From Galbula dea (taxonomy: Eukaryota > Chordata > Aves > Piciformes > Galbulidae): a DNA stretch of 64,000 nucleotides. Where the stretch lies: positions 746,396 through 810,395 of the forward strand of contig VWZX01010707.1 of NCBI GenBank assembly GCA_013399015.1, given 5' to 3'. The notes beneath the pieces are model-generated. The model searched no databases and was not told the DNA's origin. It saw nothing but the letters and a program-made list of their open reading frames with translations. Shown one piece after another: positions 37,201 through 51,700 of this stretch (position 1 is the stretch's first letter; every line of letters starts with the position of its first letter). The position numbers were made by a program, and so were the translations under genes.

Positions 37201-40200
37201 GTGCCAGTTTTCCTGGGACCAATAAAGGCCTTCTGTGAAATGCTTTGAGAATTTTGGGGCCAGGAAGAATGCTCCCTGGCCCCATCGCCACCACAGTGGC
37301 TGATGAAGTAAAGAAGAGCTCCAGCAGCTGACAAGCTCCTATCCCAATAGGTTGGCTCCCTGTTTCTGCCCTTGCCAGCTGCTTTCAGCACAGGGTTTCC
37401 TGCTCAGTCTTTCTTTTCAAGATGGGATTGTGTCCAGTTTCCTTTTAGAAAAGGCAACTGAAAGAAAATTCTGTGTTTGGCAGCAGTAAAAACAGAGGAC
37501 TAAGAGCTCTCTGATGTGTGATGAGGCTAGGCCATGAGTCCAGCAGGTTTTGCTCATTTCTGTACCATGTAGTGGTAAATCAGCATGTGCAGTGTTTTTC
37601 CTTCACCCTAGAACTTCCTCCCAGGACCCTGCCTGTAATTTGATCCTGCTTTGATAAACTGTCAGGCAAACAGATCGTGGAACTCTAGTCCTAATGACCT
37701 GTGTTAGTTAAAAACCATTGACAATTTCTCAGGAGAAAGTTCTTTAGTTACAATGCTTTCCTAAGATAATTATACCAAGCCAGCCTAGTTGCATTTATTG
37801 TTCAGTGTGTCTAAACTCCTGCATACCATTGCACTGCATTATTTTGACATGTTCCACCCCATCATTTCAATCTAAAAGTACTGCAAAGCCTTTACAGTCT
37901 TGAGGATAGAGATGCCATATCTTTGCTGTGATGATATGCAGCCTGCCAGCTCTATTTCACTGCCTTGTAGCATCAAATGGAGAAACTCTCCGACTCTTCG
38001 TCTCCCCTGGCTTCTGAAATAGCAAGAGGCAAACAGGAAAAAGGGGAGACACCTTCTGTTTGATATTGTTTGACTCTCAAGTCAGTTCAGGCTCTGATAT
38101 TAATAACTTCCTGTTTTGGTGTAAGTCTTCTGACAAGTGAAGAGCTTCCCTGTGCATTGGCTTTTCAGTCTGAACTTAGGCAACTTCACAACCAGTATGT
38201 TCTCAGATTCTGGGTGACATATTCCAGTTTTCTGCTTATCTTCAGGCCAAAATTGTAGAATTAGAAGTCAAATCCACTGGAAATCAGCTGCCTGAACACA
38301 CAGTTAGTTGCCAACATAAAAATGACCTGACTGTTGCAACAGTTGAACACCTGCAGACCCTGTAAGTGTCTTGGGACTTGAGAGGGCAGAATCTATACAA
38401 ATTAGACTAATTTTATGTAGGAACTCAAATAAGGATCTTCATTTGAAACTCTGGATTGCTAAGGATGTGCTCAGAAGCTAGAAACAGAAAAGAGGATCTG
38501 CAGAAATGTGAAGAAAGGTACATTTGTGTAATACCACTTGTGCAAGTTGCTTGTGAAATGTTGTGTGTTACATTGCATCATTTTTCACATGTGCTTAAAT
38601 TAGTAAGACTCTATCTTTTGCATTTGTCCAGGTGACTTTCTTTGTGAACTGAACCACTTCCTCTGGTTTGCTGCCTGTTGGAGAGGTGGAGTCCCTTGGA
38701 ATGCCTAATGGCCTGTGTACTGCCCATGGCTGCTGGTCTGCATAACCAGGAACAACCTGCCAGTCACAGTGTGTGACAGGACAGCTCAGACTCAGCAGTT
38801 CTATGAGATTTAAAAATCAAACCAGCTAATCAAGATTTAAAAGAGTGCTAGCAAGTGGTCCAGCTGTGAGTTAATTCATTAGTTGCAGTAAATACTGCTA
38901 GAAGATCTTGTCAAAAGGAAGTGTGAAGCAGCTGAAAAGAAACATCAGCTGAAAAGAAATGCTCTTAAAGTGAATGTCAAAAGCTTTTGCAGCTGTCATC
39001 CAGTGGACTGGGAGACTCTGGACTTTGGAGAGAAAACAAGGCTGAAAGAAATAAAAATTTGAGTACAGAGGATAAAGTACACATTCCCACTGAGTGATTA
39101 TAAAGGAAGCAATCTCACCACTATGGGGACCTAATTAGATACTGAATCTGACAACTGGCTAATGTCCTCTACAGGACATTGAGAAACTCAAAACTCACTG
39201 TCACCCTTCTCTCCCTTTTTTTGCAAGTGTGAAAACAATGGCTGTAGTCTGGGGCTAACCTTTGGCAGCAATGTCCATCCCTGCACTAGCTGCTCTCTCC
39301 TATCACTGTGGGAACTCCTCAGGCTATTTTTTTTAACTTTGTTTGGTGTTTTTCTCTAAGCAGCAACAATTTTTTGCTGGATTTTATTTAAGACTGGTCA
39401 ATTTGGGGCCCCAGTCCTCAGCACTCCCCACCTGGTGCCAGGAAGAGCCACACTGGCAGAAGCCATGCTCTGGAGCGAGCAAGCAAAAAGGTCAAGAGGA
39501 AGGAATTATTTTAGCTGATATTAAAGGCACTTTTTAGGTAACCCTGTTCCAGCAGAGTGATTCTGTGCAAGTAAAACTTCAGAGGAGGTCAGGGATCTCT
39601 TCCTGTATTGCTACTATTAGCAGCCATGCTTTTCTGTAGCAGGATTTTCCAGGCACAGGGAAGGCTCTGCCTTCTGAAACCACTTGGGGAGCTCAGCATT
39701 CCTGGTAAGAGTGGGGATGACCACTCGGGATGGGTGGATGCATTGTGTATTGGGAGGCAGTGGTTTACCAGTCTCCTCTGGAGCTGAGAGGTGGCAAGTG
39801 ACCTTCCCAGAGACAGCTCATCACTGCTAACATCTGACAAGGACATTTTCATAACCATGATAAATGAACAGAAGCCTTTTTTGCTCTAGGGAGATAATTT
39901 CTTCTGTGCTACTAGCCTGAGGCTGTTTACTTGGTTTAGCATGTATTTTTACTATATGCAACAATATTTTACCACTTCATTTGAGGCTGCTTTTCATTTA
40001 GGGCCAGTATGAAACTTTCTGGCATTTCCATTTTTCTTGCACTTACATGCTGCTAATGTGTCCACTTCTGTATATATATTTTCTTCTCTAACACTTCAGT
40101 TCTCCTCTTTTGTAAAATTTTAAGTCCTTAATTGCCTGATGCTGCAGATAGAGAGTATTAGTTACCTTCCATCACCACTCTGGCCATGATGGCTTCCTTT

Positions 40201-42756
40201 GCTTGACAAGCTGATTACATTGTCAAGGTGAATATTAAGTCTTTCTGGAGTATCTCTGTGCATCTTGTGCCAGATTGCAACTGAAAGTTGGTTTCTCCAG
40301 GCACAGAATACCAGGAGTAAAACTGGGATCCTAAGGGACTTTTTTCCCCACTTCCCTACTGAGATTGGTGTTGTTCCAGTTTATACCAATAGCATTGAGA
40401 TGGCTATATCTCTAAATGTGACAAATTAACACATAGCAAGCAAACTCAACTGATGAAATTCCATTCATCAAGAAAATTCCTATCCTGGCAACCACACAGC
40501 AAAGATCACAAGTAGCAATTAGGCGTTAATAACAACTGCACCAAATCTGCCAAAGCTTCTGGAGTTGTGAGTAACAGACACCTCCATGGAGCCAAAGAAT
40601 TGTTGCAGTTCCTGCTCCCTGCTGCAGTGCATCAGCACATCCTAAAGGGCAGCTTCCTGGGTGAGCACTGGGGTTGACAAACTCCCCAGAGTCCCAGTCA
40701 CAGGCAGTGGGGACCAGAAAGGAGCCTTTGCAAGAGCATTGCAAAAATGGCTGAACACTATGTAGACTCATTAAGGTTGGAAGGAAACTCCTTCTCCTTT
40801 ACACAGCAGGATATCCCTGGGGTTGGTGTCTCAGATCTTGCCATCAACACATGAGTCCATAGCTCACCTTCAGAGATCCAGTGCACAGTGTGGGATCCTG
40901 CTTGTCTCTGCTTGCCCACGTGGCTATACACAGCACCAAACTTTTCCTCCTTATGCCATGCATGTGCCGCCCAGGCCTTCAGAGACCTTCACGCGGTTGT
41001 GTTCTGCATGACCTCTAAAAGAGGGTAGACAGCAGTTGCAGCATGGAAGCTGCAGCATTAACAGTGCTCTGCTTTTTCTTGTCATGTATTACCTGACAAC
41101 TGTTTTGGTGTGTTTCCCTCCAGGCTTGGAGCAAGGAGGACTGGCACTTAGGACACCTCCTCCTGATGCACTGCCAAGGACGGAGACAATGTCCTCCCAC
41201 TGATGGCAGTGGCCCCAGCCCCACAGCATCCATCCTCACCATTTGCCTGACCCGACCCTCGAGACCTGATTTTGCTGGGACAGGCAAGGTAACCTCACCG
41301 CTGAAAATAGCTGGGACGGCAGCCAATGGAGATTAATGGCATCATTAACGTCCTCAGTTTATTTATAGGCTTAAAAATGCCTTGGACCTGAAAACCAAGG
41401 AGAGTTGCTTTGTGTAATGCAGGGACTCCCAGGTCTCTTGCGTCTGCCTTTCCCCTTCCTGTTATTTCACCCTGATTGCTGGGACTGTCAAGCCTCTGGA
41501 GCAGGGACTGTCCCTCATTGTAAACCTGCTTTGTAAATCTTCCTAACTAGAGGGATACTTACAGATAACTTTTTCCATGAATGCTTTATTTGTTTGCTCT
41601 CCTTCCTCCACCCAACTCTTTCTGTGCTCCCTGTGTCCTGTGGCCTCTCTTTAGGAAAATTCTCTTTATGATATATTCCTGAGACATGGGCTGAGCAGTC
41701 GTCAGAGGAATTAGTGATTTTCTGCCTTGGGTTTTAAACTAGGAGCTCTGAGGGAGGAGGAGAGGGAACCTCATAGCTGTGGAGAACATCTAGGACATGT
41801 AGGGCCCTATTGAGACATGCAGTTGTAATTAATGACCATGGTGGTCTTCCTACGAGAGCTAGCAGGGCCAGCCCAGCTCCCACATCCTCCAGAAACCTCA
41901 CAGGACTGGCAAGAAAATTAAAAATCCACCCCAAATGCGTTGGCCCCAGAAGAGTTTTTGACATGTGACCTGCGGCCACCCTGCCTGGCCTGTTTCCCAG
42001 TGCTTGGTGAAAGGTAAGTGAGAAAGGAAGCTTGTTGTCAGCAGGCACAAATCCAAGGGATCAGCTGTATGACTTGGAGATAGCTGCATGGGTGGGAGGA
42101 AAAAAGTAAAAGTGACAGTAAAAGTAAAAATGGCTCCCTCCCACACACAAACACAGATATCCAGAGTGGCATCTCATGGAGGTTAGGTTGCTTTACAGGG
42201 CAACCACCCTTCACTTTGCTGTTATTTCTTTGTTGTCTCAAACTGAGATAAACTCCTGTGTCAGTCTTTCCTTGGTCTTCCAGGGGCTGAAATAAAGAGA
42301 ACCACTCAAACCACTGTTGTCTTCTTTTCGCTGGGCAATGAAACTACATCAAGGCAGAGCAAAAGAGCCAAAAATGCTAGAAGGATTTCTCTGCCATGGC
42401 CACTACAGGTGAAACCACAACCACAACCCTACCCTCCAACATCTGGTGGATTTGAGGCATCTGAGTGCCTTGCTATCCCCTTTCCCTCTTTCCCACTTGT
42501 GTTCTGGGCTCTAGGTCCCCTCCATCCCCTCCTGGCCGGGACTCACGTCTCTTCTGTGACAGGGAGGACAGTGCCTGCTCAGCACCTTAATTACCACATC
42601 TGCTAAATGAGACCATGGCACCTAACTGGCTTTATGTAGTCCTTTGAAGGACAAAAGTGTAAGTGTAATTACTCAGTCACCCAAAGATCATAATTGGGAG
42701 AGTACTTCTTTCTTTGTCTGATATACTTGAGATCCTCTGGAAGTTAAAAGGCTTCA
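34227..42756. other. Intergenic, no gene recognised
   Basis: No supported coding region. A weak CR1-like string (GGTTGGAAGGAAACTCC) near 40775 is too short to call. Confidence 0.6.
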
Positions 42757-43002
42757 AAATGGCCTCAAGTCATGCCAGGAGAGGTTTAGACAGGGTACAA
42801 GGAAAAATTTCTTCACTAAAAGGGTTGTGAGGCACTGGAACCAGCTGCTCAGGGAAGCGGTGGAGTCACCATCCCTGCAGGTATTTAAAAGACATTTAGA
42901 TGTGGTGTTGAGGGACACAGTTTAGTGGTGGACTTGGCAGTGCTAGGTTAATGGACTTGATGATCTTCAAGATCTCTTCTAACCAAAACGATTCTATGAT
43001 TC
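42757..43002 (+). mobile_element. CR1 LINE 3' fragment
   Basis: The plus strand has GAGGTTTAGACAGGGTACAAGG and AAATTTCTTCACTAAAAGGG. These are followed by CACTGGAACCAGCTGC, GTGGTGGACTTGGCAGTGCT, and the terminal AACGATTCTATGATTC at about 42988-43002. It is close to the avian CR1 3' consensus, so it may be among the younger copies here. Confidence 0.95.
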
Positions 43003-43796
43003 AAGGAAAAGGCAGGCAATATGCAGCATCTAAACTGAAAGGGGGAGAAAGGCAATGTTTTAGCTGTACTCTGCTTACCCTGGCAAAGAGGCACCTCTTG
43101 TATAGTTGTTCCTCATCTAAATTCCTGAACATCTAACCAGAAAAGTTGACACAACTTTCTAGACTGAAGTCAGACTAGAGTTGTGAGCCTTGTGACAGAA
43201 GAGGCCATCTACATCTCAAACTGATTACTTGCTTTGAAAACTGACTACAAAAGGTGAAAGATTTTTTCTTTAACAAGACAGGAAAGCTTCATTTTGGCTG
43301 TGGAACAGCTGTCTCCTGGACCTTGGTGCTGCACAGCTTCTGTGGAAATACACAAGCCTGATACAGAAAGCAAAAGCAGGGATTTTTTTTCCTGTTTCAC
43401 TAGGCTACACCCAGTTGTAACCATATTTAACTTTCCTTTTTATAGCTGCCAACACTGGATGGCACTAAGAAACTCCTTCTCACATTTTACAAAATTGACT
43501 CTAAGAGCTTGAATCACGCTGACTTGGCTCCACTCTCTCCTGACAGCAAATGGTTTTGTTTGACAAACTTTTGATCATATGGTTGTTGCAGTAGAAACAT
43601 CTGACTTGCATGGCATATTTTCTACTTCCTTGGTTTGTTAGGTTGTTAAAGCTCTCCTGAAACTCTTGCCTCATAGTTTTGTTCAACGGCTAAAGGTTCA
43701 ATGTGTTTTCCAGTTTGAAAACCAAGTTTCTTGTACTGAGGTGAGAATTGATGGAGTACTTGAAAATAACCACAGTTTATGTTGGAGATTTAAACA
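43003..43796. other. Spacer between two CR1 fragments
   Basis: About 0.8 kb of unique-looking sequence separating oppositely oriented CR1 copies. Nothing recognised. Confidence 0.6.
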
Positions 43797-44235
43797 AATC
43801 TCACGGATTCACAGCAAAGTTGAATTTGGAAGGGATCTCTGGAGATCACCTGTTTGAGCAGGGTCAGCCAAACCAAGCTGACCAGGAGGATGTTTAGTCA
43901 GATTTTGAGCATCTCCTAGGACAGAGAGCTCACAACCTCCCTGGGCAACCTCTTCCGTGTTCAATCACCTTCACAGTAAAAAAGTATTTTAATTTGTGCT
44001 CATTGCCTCTTTTCATGTCACGGGGCACCACTGAGAAAACCCTGTCTCTGTCTTTGCTCTCTCCCAGCATGAGCATTAAATCCATTGATAAGATCCTTCC
44101 TGAGCCTTCTTTTCTCAAGGGTCAACAACCCCAGCTCTCTGAGCCTTTCCTCATATGTCCGCTGCCTCAGTCTCTTAAATGTCTTCAAGGACTCACTCCA
44201 GTACATCCATGCCTTTCTCCTATCAGGAAGCCTGC
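43797..44235 (-). mobile_element. CR1 LINE 3' fragment with ORF2 C-terminal codons
   Basis: The reversed CR1 runs from ACGGATTCACAGCAAAG to about 44235. The minus strand encodes TYEERLRELGLLTLEKRRLR (about 44093-44160) and FFTVKVIEH (about 43960-43985). Beyond 44235 the sequence no longer resembles CR1. Confidence 0.92.
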
Positions 44236-47200
44236 TTTGTCTCTGAGCCCCACTCGGGGTCCCTCTGCTGGGGACACCACTTCTCCAGAGGAGCCAACAA
44301 GAGGGAGACCTTCCTTGGAGGCTTTCCTGCCTGGATGGGCTGGAGCAGCGTTCCCTGCAGAGAGCTGCCAGGGGCCAGCCAAACAGTGATCCTCTTCCAC
44401 CAGAGCCCGATGGCCCAGGATCCTCTGCAGCTGCCAGGTCCCTCTCTGCCCAAAGGGCAAAGACAGCCTCCAACTCCTCCTGCAGGTCCCACCTGCTGCC
44501 AAGGAAAACAGGACAAAGAGCCACAGAGGAGAAGCACCAGGCAGGTGCTCCTGGACCCTCTCAGCACTCTGTCCTCCACTATCAAACACACAGGAGAGGC
44601 ATTGTTTGGGGATGAGGGGTCCTGGCGGCTCAGATCTCTCCTGCTACAGATTGGTAGGGATGGATGTGCCTTGCAAGAAGGGCCATAGGACCCTAGTGCA
44701 GCAAGAGTGCCCACTGCAAGAGGAGGAGAGAAGGGCCATCCTGCCCCTGTCTTCTCCAAACAAATAGCCAAGTCCACCTTTCATGCTGGTGGGGATGGAA
44801 GGTGGCCACAACTCTTCCAAACAGCACGAGGGAGGGAAGACAGAGCTTGCCCATGACAGTTTTGAAAGCTGTCCCAGGAATAGCCATGCTTAGAGCTGTG
44901 CTGCTTGGTGGCTGGGAGAAACTGCCAGTCCAAGTCCAGAGGAGACCACAGGTATGTGCTAACCTACACAATGGGGACAATCAAGGATAAGTACCCATGA
45001 GTCAGCTAAAGTGCTGTTTCTGACAGCATAGACAGATCTGCCAGGCATGTCTACATCACCAGCAAAGAGGGGATGAACGCAAGCACAGGACTTTTGCTCA
45101 TTCTCCACTGGACTCTCCACTAACTCAGGTTCAGGTTTGAATCACTCCAAGTAGCTGTTTCCAAGACAGATTTTCCCCTCAGGGAGAAAACCCTAGGTGC
45201 AGTGTCTGTGAGCACAGCAGTGTCTGCTTGTATTGAGCAATGTAGGCATGGCCAGGCTAAGCTGGCCTCCTGCCTTGGTGTGCTCCAGCTCCAACAAGCC
45301 TCCAGAGTTGCCCAGCACACTGCCTGTGATACTGCTTCTAGGAAGCCTTTTTAAAAATCTTTCCTGTATGAAACAGAAGGGGTTTGAACTTGCTTCTTAC
45401 ATGTTTTGAGCCTGTGTCATAGGCAGTGGATTATAGTGGACAATAGCTTTTCTTCATAAGCCTTGCAGCTGAAGGCAAGGTCTCCTTGGGAGTCTGCCCT
45501 TTCATCCCTGTGAGAGTTTTGGGGTTGACCTACATCATGATTGTTGGCTTTTAATTTGACTACTGAACAAAAAAAATCAACTATCGGCAGATCTGCCTGG
45601 TCAAATAGACAAAGACCCAGAAGAGGTAAAAGCTCTTTGGAGAGAGACCTTGGCTTTGCAGGGATCATAGGGCTTTGAGCAGAATTCAGGCAGAGGATAA
45701 ACCCTGCTATCCAAGAGGATAACTTGAGGAAAGGGAGTTGCACAGGACTTTTCCATTACTGTAGGAACCTTCACTGTAATTCAGTTCATGTTGATTAACC
45801 CTGAATGCTAGACTCTTAAAAAGTGATTAGTGAGATCATACTGGAAAAAGAATCAGATGTACCATCTGTTACACAGTGTATAGGGTTTAGGGGGAGGTTT
45901 TGTTGAAACACAGTTGTTCCTGATGCTGACATGAGACTTCACTACTGTCACCTTCTTGTTATCTCCCCAGAAGCTGAACACTCCTTTGAAGATACAAAAT
46001 GAACTCGTGGTGTAATTCTGGCCAGTGACTAGGTTGACATCTCAGCCTTTTAGAATAAGTCATGGTATAGGACTTTGCCTCAGAAAGGTTTTCCAATTGC
46101 CTGAAGTCCCAAAGTAGGGAAATCTGGGCTTTAGTCTGAACTTGTGCTTGTGCCTCAGAGCATCTTTTCTTTTAGTGAAATATAAACACCAAAAGGTTAG
46201 AGGTGGTATTTTTCAGTGATTCTGCAGAGTTGTTCATCTACTATATCCCTTCCCCAAAATAGTTTCCATTTGTGCTGTAGTCACTCACTGCAGGTCTCAA
46301 GGATTATCAGAAGCACTAAGCAGCTCTCAGACAGCAATTGCAATTATGCTTCTACAGCTGTGATTGTCCACAGCCGTGCTGTCTGTCTTCATCCAGAGCA
46401 ACAGAGGATTTTAAGGAATGGTGCAAGGCCAGAGAAGGCAACACATCCATATGTGCTTTCCTAAATCTAATCTGACATCCTTCTGGCTTTCATAGCATCT
46501 GAAGAACAAAGTGCACATTTGTGCTGTTCATAGTGTTGCTTCCTGATAACTAATATCTGGTCTAACAGGCGAAGCATGGTGGCACCCGGGGAGAACAAGA
46601 GCAGGTTCCCTTTGATCCACAGGGCACCTTTTTCAGTGCTTCTGCACAGCTGGGCAGAAAGCTGTCAGAATTCTTGCTTTCTTCTTCCTTTTTTAGGGTA
46701 AATTTCACATCTCATACTCAAAGTCTCTGGCAGACTTCCATTTACAAATGTAACTACTATTTATTATTTATACAGAAATAGAGAAAGGCCATTGCTTCAT
46801 GACCATGTAATAAAACAGGTCATTGCTCCCTGTGTGCTTTGAAGCCCAGTGGAGGCAGAAAATGTGACTCCAGGCACAGGAAGGGAATTGCTGTAGTGGA
46901 TCCCCTTGCAAATACCAGACTTAAATACACAACACACCTACAAAGAACAGGTACAGTTTTACAAGGGGAAGAAAGCCAGCAGCCAGCTGACTCAAACAGT
47001 TCCCTCAAACAATGGCATTACAGGGGAAGCTGAGCACTGCTCCAGCAACACCCTTGGAGCTCTTCTGAATGTGGGACCTGCTGGCATTGCACTGCTTTTA
47101 TCTAGGTAAAGCCAGCTGCCCCTTAAAAGAAATTAGTTACCTGCCCACCTCTTGCTCCTCCCCTTCTTAGCTGTCCTTGTCCCTGGGGTCTCCACTGGGA

Positions 47201-48332
47201 CTAAGGTGGGAAACAGAAGGTGATGTGACCTGGAGAGGAGGTGACCAGGTGGATTCAGCATGCAGTTGTGTTTTACATTTCCAGAATGTCACCTCAATGC
47301 CCATTGCCACTCCCAGCTCCAGCCCTTCATGTCTATCCCCACAGCTTGTTCCCCATGGTGCTGGGAGGAGCTCAGTTTGGGATGCCAAATGGGGAGAGGG
47401 AACAGCCTGGAGAAAGCCACCTGATAACTCTCCTCCTGGAGGCAAGAGCACACCCAGGGGATAGTAAAGTCTTCAACTGCTGAGTCATCATCTCCTCCCA
47501 ATGCCACCTATGCATTGAGAGACTTGGAAGCACATCACCAGCTTCACCCACTGCAAAAGGGATTTGGGGATCTAAGCATGTATGGTAAGGAAGGAAGGCT
47601 CAGTTTTGCTCCTTGGTTCCCTATAGAAGCATTTCTATGCCTCACATAGGGATGTGGGGTCAGGCAAGCATAAGGCAAGGAGAAAGTAAGATGCTAGTGA
47701 AGTCTGTGAGCAGCTGGCAGCCCCACCACAGACATCTTGCTCCCTCAGCAGTGGCAGTGGCCCTTCCTCCCCCATCCCATGCAGACCCCAGTGAGCCTGG
47801 CTCTCCTGCAAGGATGACATGGCTCTCACTTGTTCACGCAGAGCTGATTCAAAAAAGATGTTGGCGGAAGATGTTACAGACCTTTCAAAATCTCTCTTCA
47901 TACACCAGCTCTTCCTCCTGTCTATCCTTGGCCAGGAACTGTGTAGGTCTGAAACTCACCCCCCAGCTCCAGAGCCCCAGCAAGCAGAAGCCAGTGCAAC
48001 AAGTCCTTCCAATTATTTCTTTTAAAAATACTTTCACTAAATAGTTGTTTAATCCTACAAAGTGCTCTCTCAGAGCACTATGTGCCATGCACAAGGAACA
48101 TACATCCACTGCCCAGGAAGATGATGGGGTCTGAGCATCTCCCACAAGCCCTAATGGCTGAGGGGAGAAGGGATGTTGTCAGGGAGGGCAATGGTTATCC
48201 TAGGGGAAAAAGGTCACATCATAATAAATTTTATTCCCTCCAGAATTATCATACAAAAGCCAGAGAAACAAAAGGACATCCTCACTCACTTTTTTTCCCA
48301 GGGAATTTCCAGCAGAAAAATGGAAAGCATAT

Positions 48333-48348
48333 TAAAAAAAAAAAAAAG
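48333..48348 (+). repeat. A-homopolymer
   Basis: A run of about 14 A within AT-rich sequence. Confidence 0.8.
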
Positions 48349-48713
48349 GAAAGATATGGGAAATGGTGCATAATCTCTGAGCATGCCTGCCCATGCCTGG
48401 TCTCAGCCCCCAGGGACTCTACGCCCTGGAGGTCAGATATTCTCAGGGGCCAAGGTAATTGCATGCAGTGGGGATTTTCCTCTGCTCTGTGCTCACACAG
48501 CTCAAGTGAGGGCACACCAGAAGCACCAGTGGTCCTCAAAACCTGCCTGAGCAGCTGAAAGAGATGTTTTCTCCCATGAATTATTGGGAACAGCATTGGA
48601 GTGCTGTGGTTGCCAAGACAGCCTCAAGGTACCCTCTTGGTGATGAAGGTCTGCACCTGAAGACATGCTGGAGGACATTTTGACATGGCAGCCCAGCTTC
48701 CTCAGGGCAGAAA

Positions 48714-48765
48714 CCACCCAATACTGGACCTACAACCACCCAGTACTGGGAGCTACAACCACCCA
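48714..48765 (+). repeat. 22/23-bp tandem duplication
   Basis: Units start at 48714 and 48736, both beginning CCACCCA and ending CTACAA. A third partial start follows at 48759. Confidence 0.8.
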
Positions 48766-51700
48766 CAACAACCTGGACCCTGCCTGTAGGACCTCCCTGC
48801 CCCAATAATTCAGGAATAACTTACCTCCCCAAGCACACAACTATAACCACTTATTTTTCACAAGTGTTTAGCAAATGTAGCCTCCACGGTTTCTATCCTT
48901 CAGTCATTGATCAAGCTGATGTGTTTCTCCTTTGGACAAATAGTCATTACATCTGAAAGTTTACAAATGGGCTTTGAAGTTAATGTTCTCTGAGATGAAG
49001 GAGAAAGTTCACACTTCTTCTATTGCTTCCAGCCCCTCTGGCTGCAGGCCAGGTAAGTCAGCAATGCCTTCAATTTACAAGTGATGACTATTTTTCAGCC
49101 AGAAAAGCCAAAACACTTCTTAAAATAATAATGGCTTGAATCCTGTAGTGCTCAGCAACATGCTTGGAAAGGAGGGGAAATGAATCCAGGAAACCTATGA
49201 ACATCCCAGAACTGTTATTTCTCTGTTTACTGTCTCAGCTTCATCTGAGCCTGCATCTCACTTCCTCTGCTTTTGCTGCTATTACAGCCACATAGCCATA
49301 GGTTGCTTACAAGCTGCTATTTTCCACCAGCAATCCATGGGGAAGAATGGCCACTGCAGACAAAAAGTTTTTTCCCTGGTATTAACAGGTTAGGTAAAAG
49401 AAATGCTAAATTTATGGAATACTCTGCTAACAGCCAAGATCTAGTGTTTAAGCTCAATAGTGTTAAGGCAATCAATTCCTTCACTCTGGTTTGGAAATTG
49501 CAGCTTTTGCATGACCTTTTCAAGCCTCCTTCCCACCACAGTGCCAGCAAGGCTGGAGCGTGCCAGCTCCTCCAGGCTTTGCTAGGAGAGGGCTTTTAGC
49601 ACCTCTGTCCAAGGGGGTTTTGAGGGGCATCCCATATGATGAAAGCTGGGATGCTCAGAGCCAGATTATTACTACCTGCAAGGTCCAGGTGGAGTAGCTG
49701 AAGCTGAAAAAGCATTAGGGAGGGATAGGTTTTCTAGAGCCTCATCCAGCCAACTTGGACACTGGTGTTTGTGTTCACTTGCATCCCACTCTCCTCTAAG
49801 CCTCTTCACTCGAAAATGGCTTTTCCACTTGGCCTCATTTGCCATAGGACTGGGCAAAAAAAGAGGTACTAGGAAGATTCATGTGTACCCCCCCGGTGGG
49901 GTTATCTGAACTGATGCTAGGGAGATGTGGAATGTAGTTGTGTCAGGAACTCCTGCAGAGCATGCACAGGTACCATTAGCATTTTGATACAGCTAATGAG
50001 TGGGTGTTTGTATAAATAAAATACCTTCTGAAACACGATTTCCAAACTGGCAAGATTTCCAATGTACACCATCTAATTTACAATTGAATTACATTCCTGT
50101 TGTACATTAAATGAAGGATCAGTTTACTGCAGCTCACAGCTGGGCAGCATGTCAGCTAAACCTGCTTCCCCCTTTCAATTAACTGTATGCAATTTGTTTC
50201 TCCTAAGTATTCAGGCAAAATTCAGCTGACAGGCATCAGCCAAGCTCAGACCAGTATGGCATCGTCAGATGAATACCACTGATCTTCTGAAGTAAAATTC
50301 AGTACCCGACTGGAAGGGGGATGCCCAGGGGCTGCTGCAGTAGAAAATGGCAAACCTCTGTTCCCTCCTTATCACAGAAGACAATTGCCATTGGGGACTA
50401 TCAGCCCAGCAGCACAAGGCTCTCAAGCTGCCCTGGCGTGCCCACAAAGACTGGTTGGAAAATTCCTCCTGGGAGGTGATGGCAGACCCCAGTGTGCCAC
50501 CAGCATCCCCTACACCGGCCAGGAGGGTCCATTACTACAAACCTGCAGCAGCCTTTGCCAAAGGTAGAAGTTCCCTTTTGTTCACGCCTACACTCCTAAT
50601 TTTCCTGTCAGGGCAACCAAGTAACTTGATGGGCTCCCAGGGGATTTCTGTTGATTCTTCTCCATGTCTTGGCAGCCAGACGTACCTCACTGAACACTGA
50701 GAAAATTCCCTTGTCCTTTATTTTACTCCATTTAATCCTTTGCTGCAATGCTAAATAAAATTTGTTTATTAATGCACACACATACACCCCCTGCTCCTCC
50801 CTGTTACAGTACTGGTTATGTTTACTGCTGGTCTAGCTTCCAAGTAATTTAAAGAAACAACTGAACCACAAGGAGTAATTATTAAACATTCTCTTCCACT
50901 GGACGTCAAGATGCACCAGGATATTAACATTTCTTTATCACTGCAAATTTTGATGCTTAAAATCCATTCCTCTGTTTGTCACATGGGATAATTCTTCACT
51001 GTTTTCTATTATCCAGCTAATTAGCACTAAACCCTGCATTGAGGTGAGTGCTACGTTATGTGATCTTTCTTGCACTAATTTCTTTAGATATTAGCACCCA
51101 TAATTTGGCACAGGCCTCATAGCAGGGAGGGAATTTCATCTTCTAGGGTGACATCATCCATTTTTGCCCTGGTTTTAAAAGGCAGTCAATATCCCTTCCA
51201 GCTTTCCCAGGCAATAAGCAGCCAGAAAAATCAGTGTTGCGCTTGGGAACATCAGTGTCAGGAGGCACAAAGGTGGTTGTTCTGCCACTGGTGTTGAGGG
51301 GACTCTTAAGGAACAAGCCCCATTGTAACACCTCCTCTATTTTGGTGAAAGCCTGGTTTTTCCTTCAGAAGCACCTACAAGTGTTCAGCAGTGTAGAACT
51401 ACACTGGGCACACAAAGGATGCATCTTCCCCCCATGCATTTGTGAGTTAGAAGTACATTTTAGGGGCTTTGATGCTTTTCTCCACATTCTCTTGGGTAAG
51501 GCAGGGTCATCGGGGGGAGGAGGCACTTGGACATGCCTCAGGGTAACAGCAGCATTAGGGCATCCCTTGAGATACTGGTGGCACCAGGGTGTCCCTTGCT
51601 GCAGCTTTTCCTGTGCTGCCCACTCACTCACATTTTGGGAGGATAGTACAGCTAAAAGCAAAGCTCCATTTCCTTTGGAGAAGACTCTCTGTAAAACACC

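Noticed and set aside
40765..40800. CR1-like string GGTTGGAAGGAAACTCC
   Set aside because: Too short, without the terminal octamers or flanking CR1 blocks.
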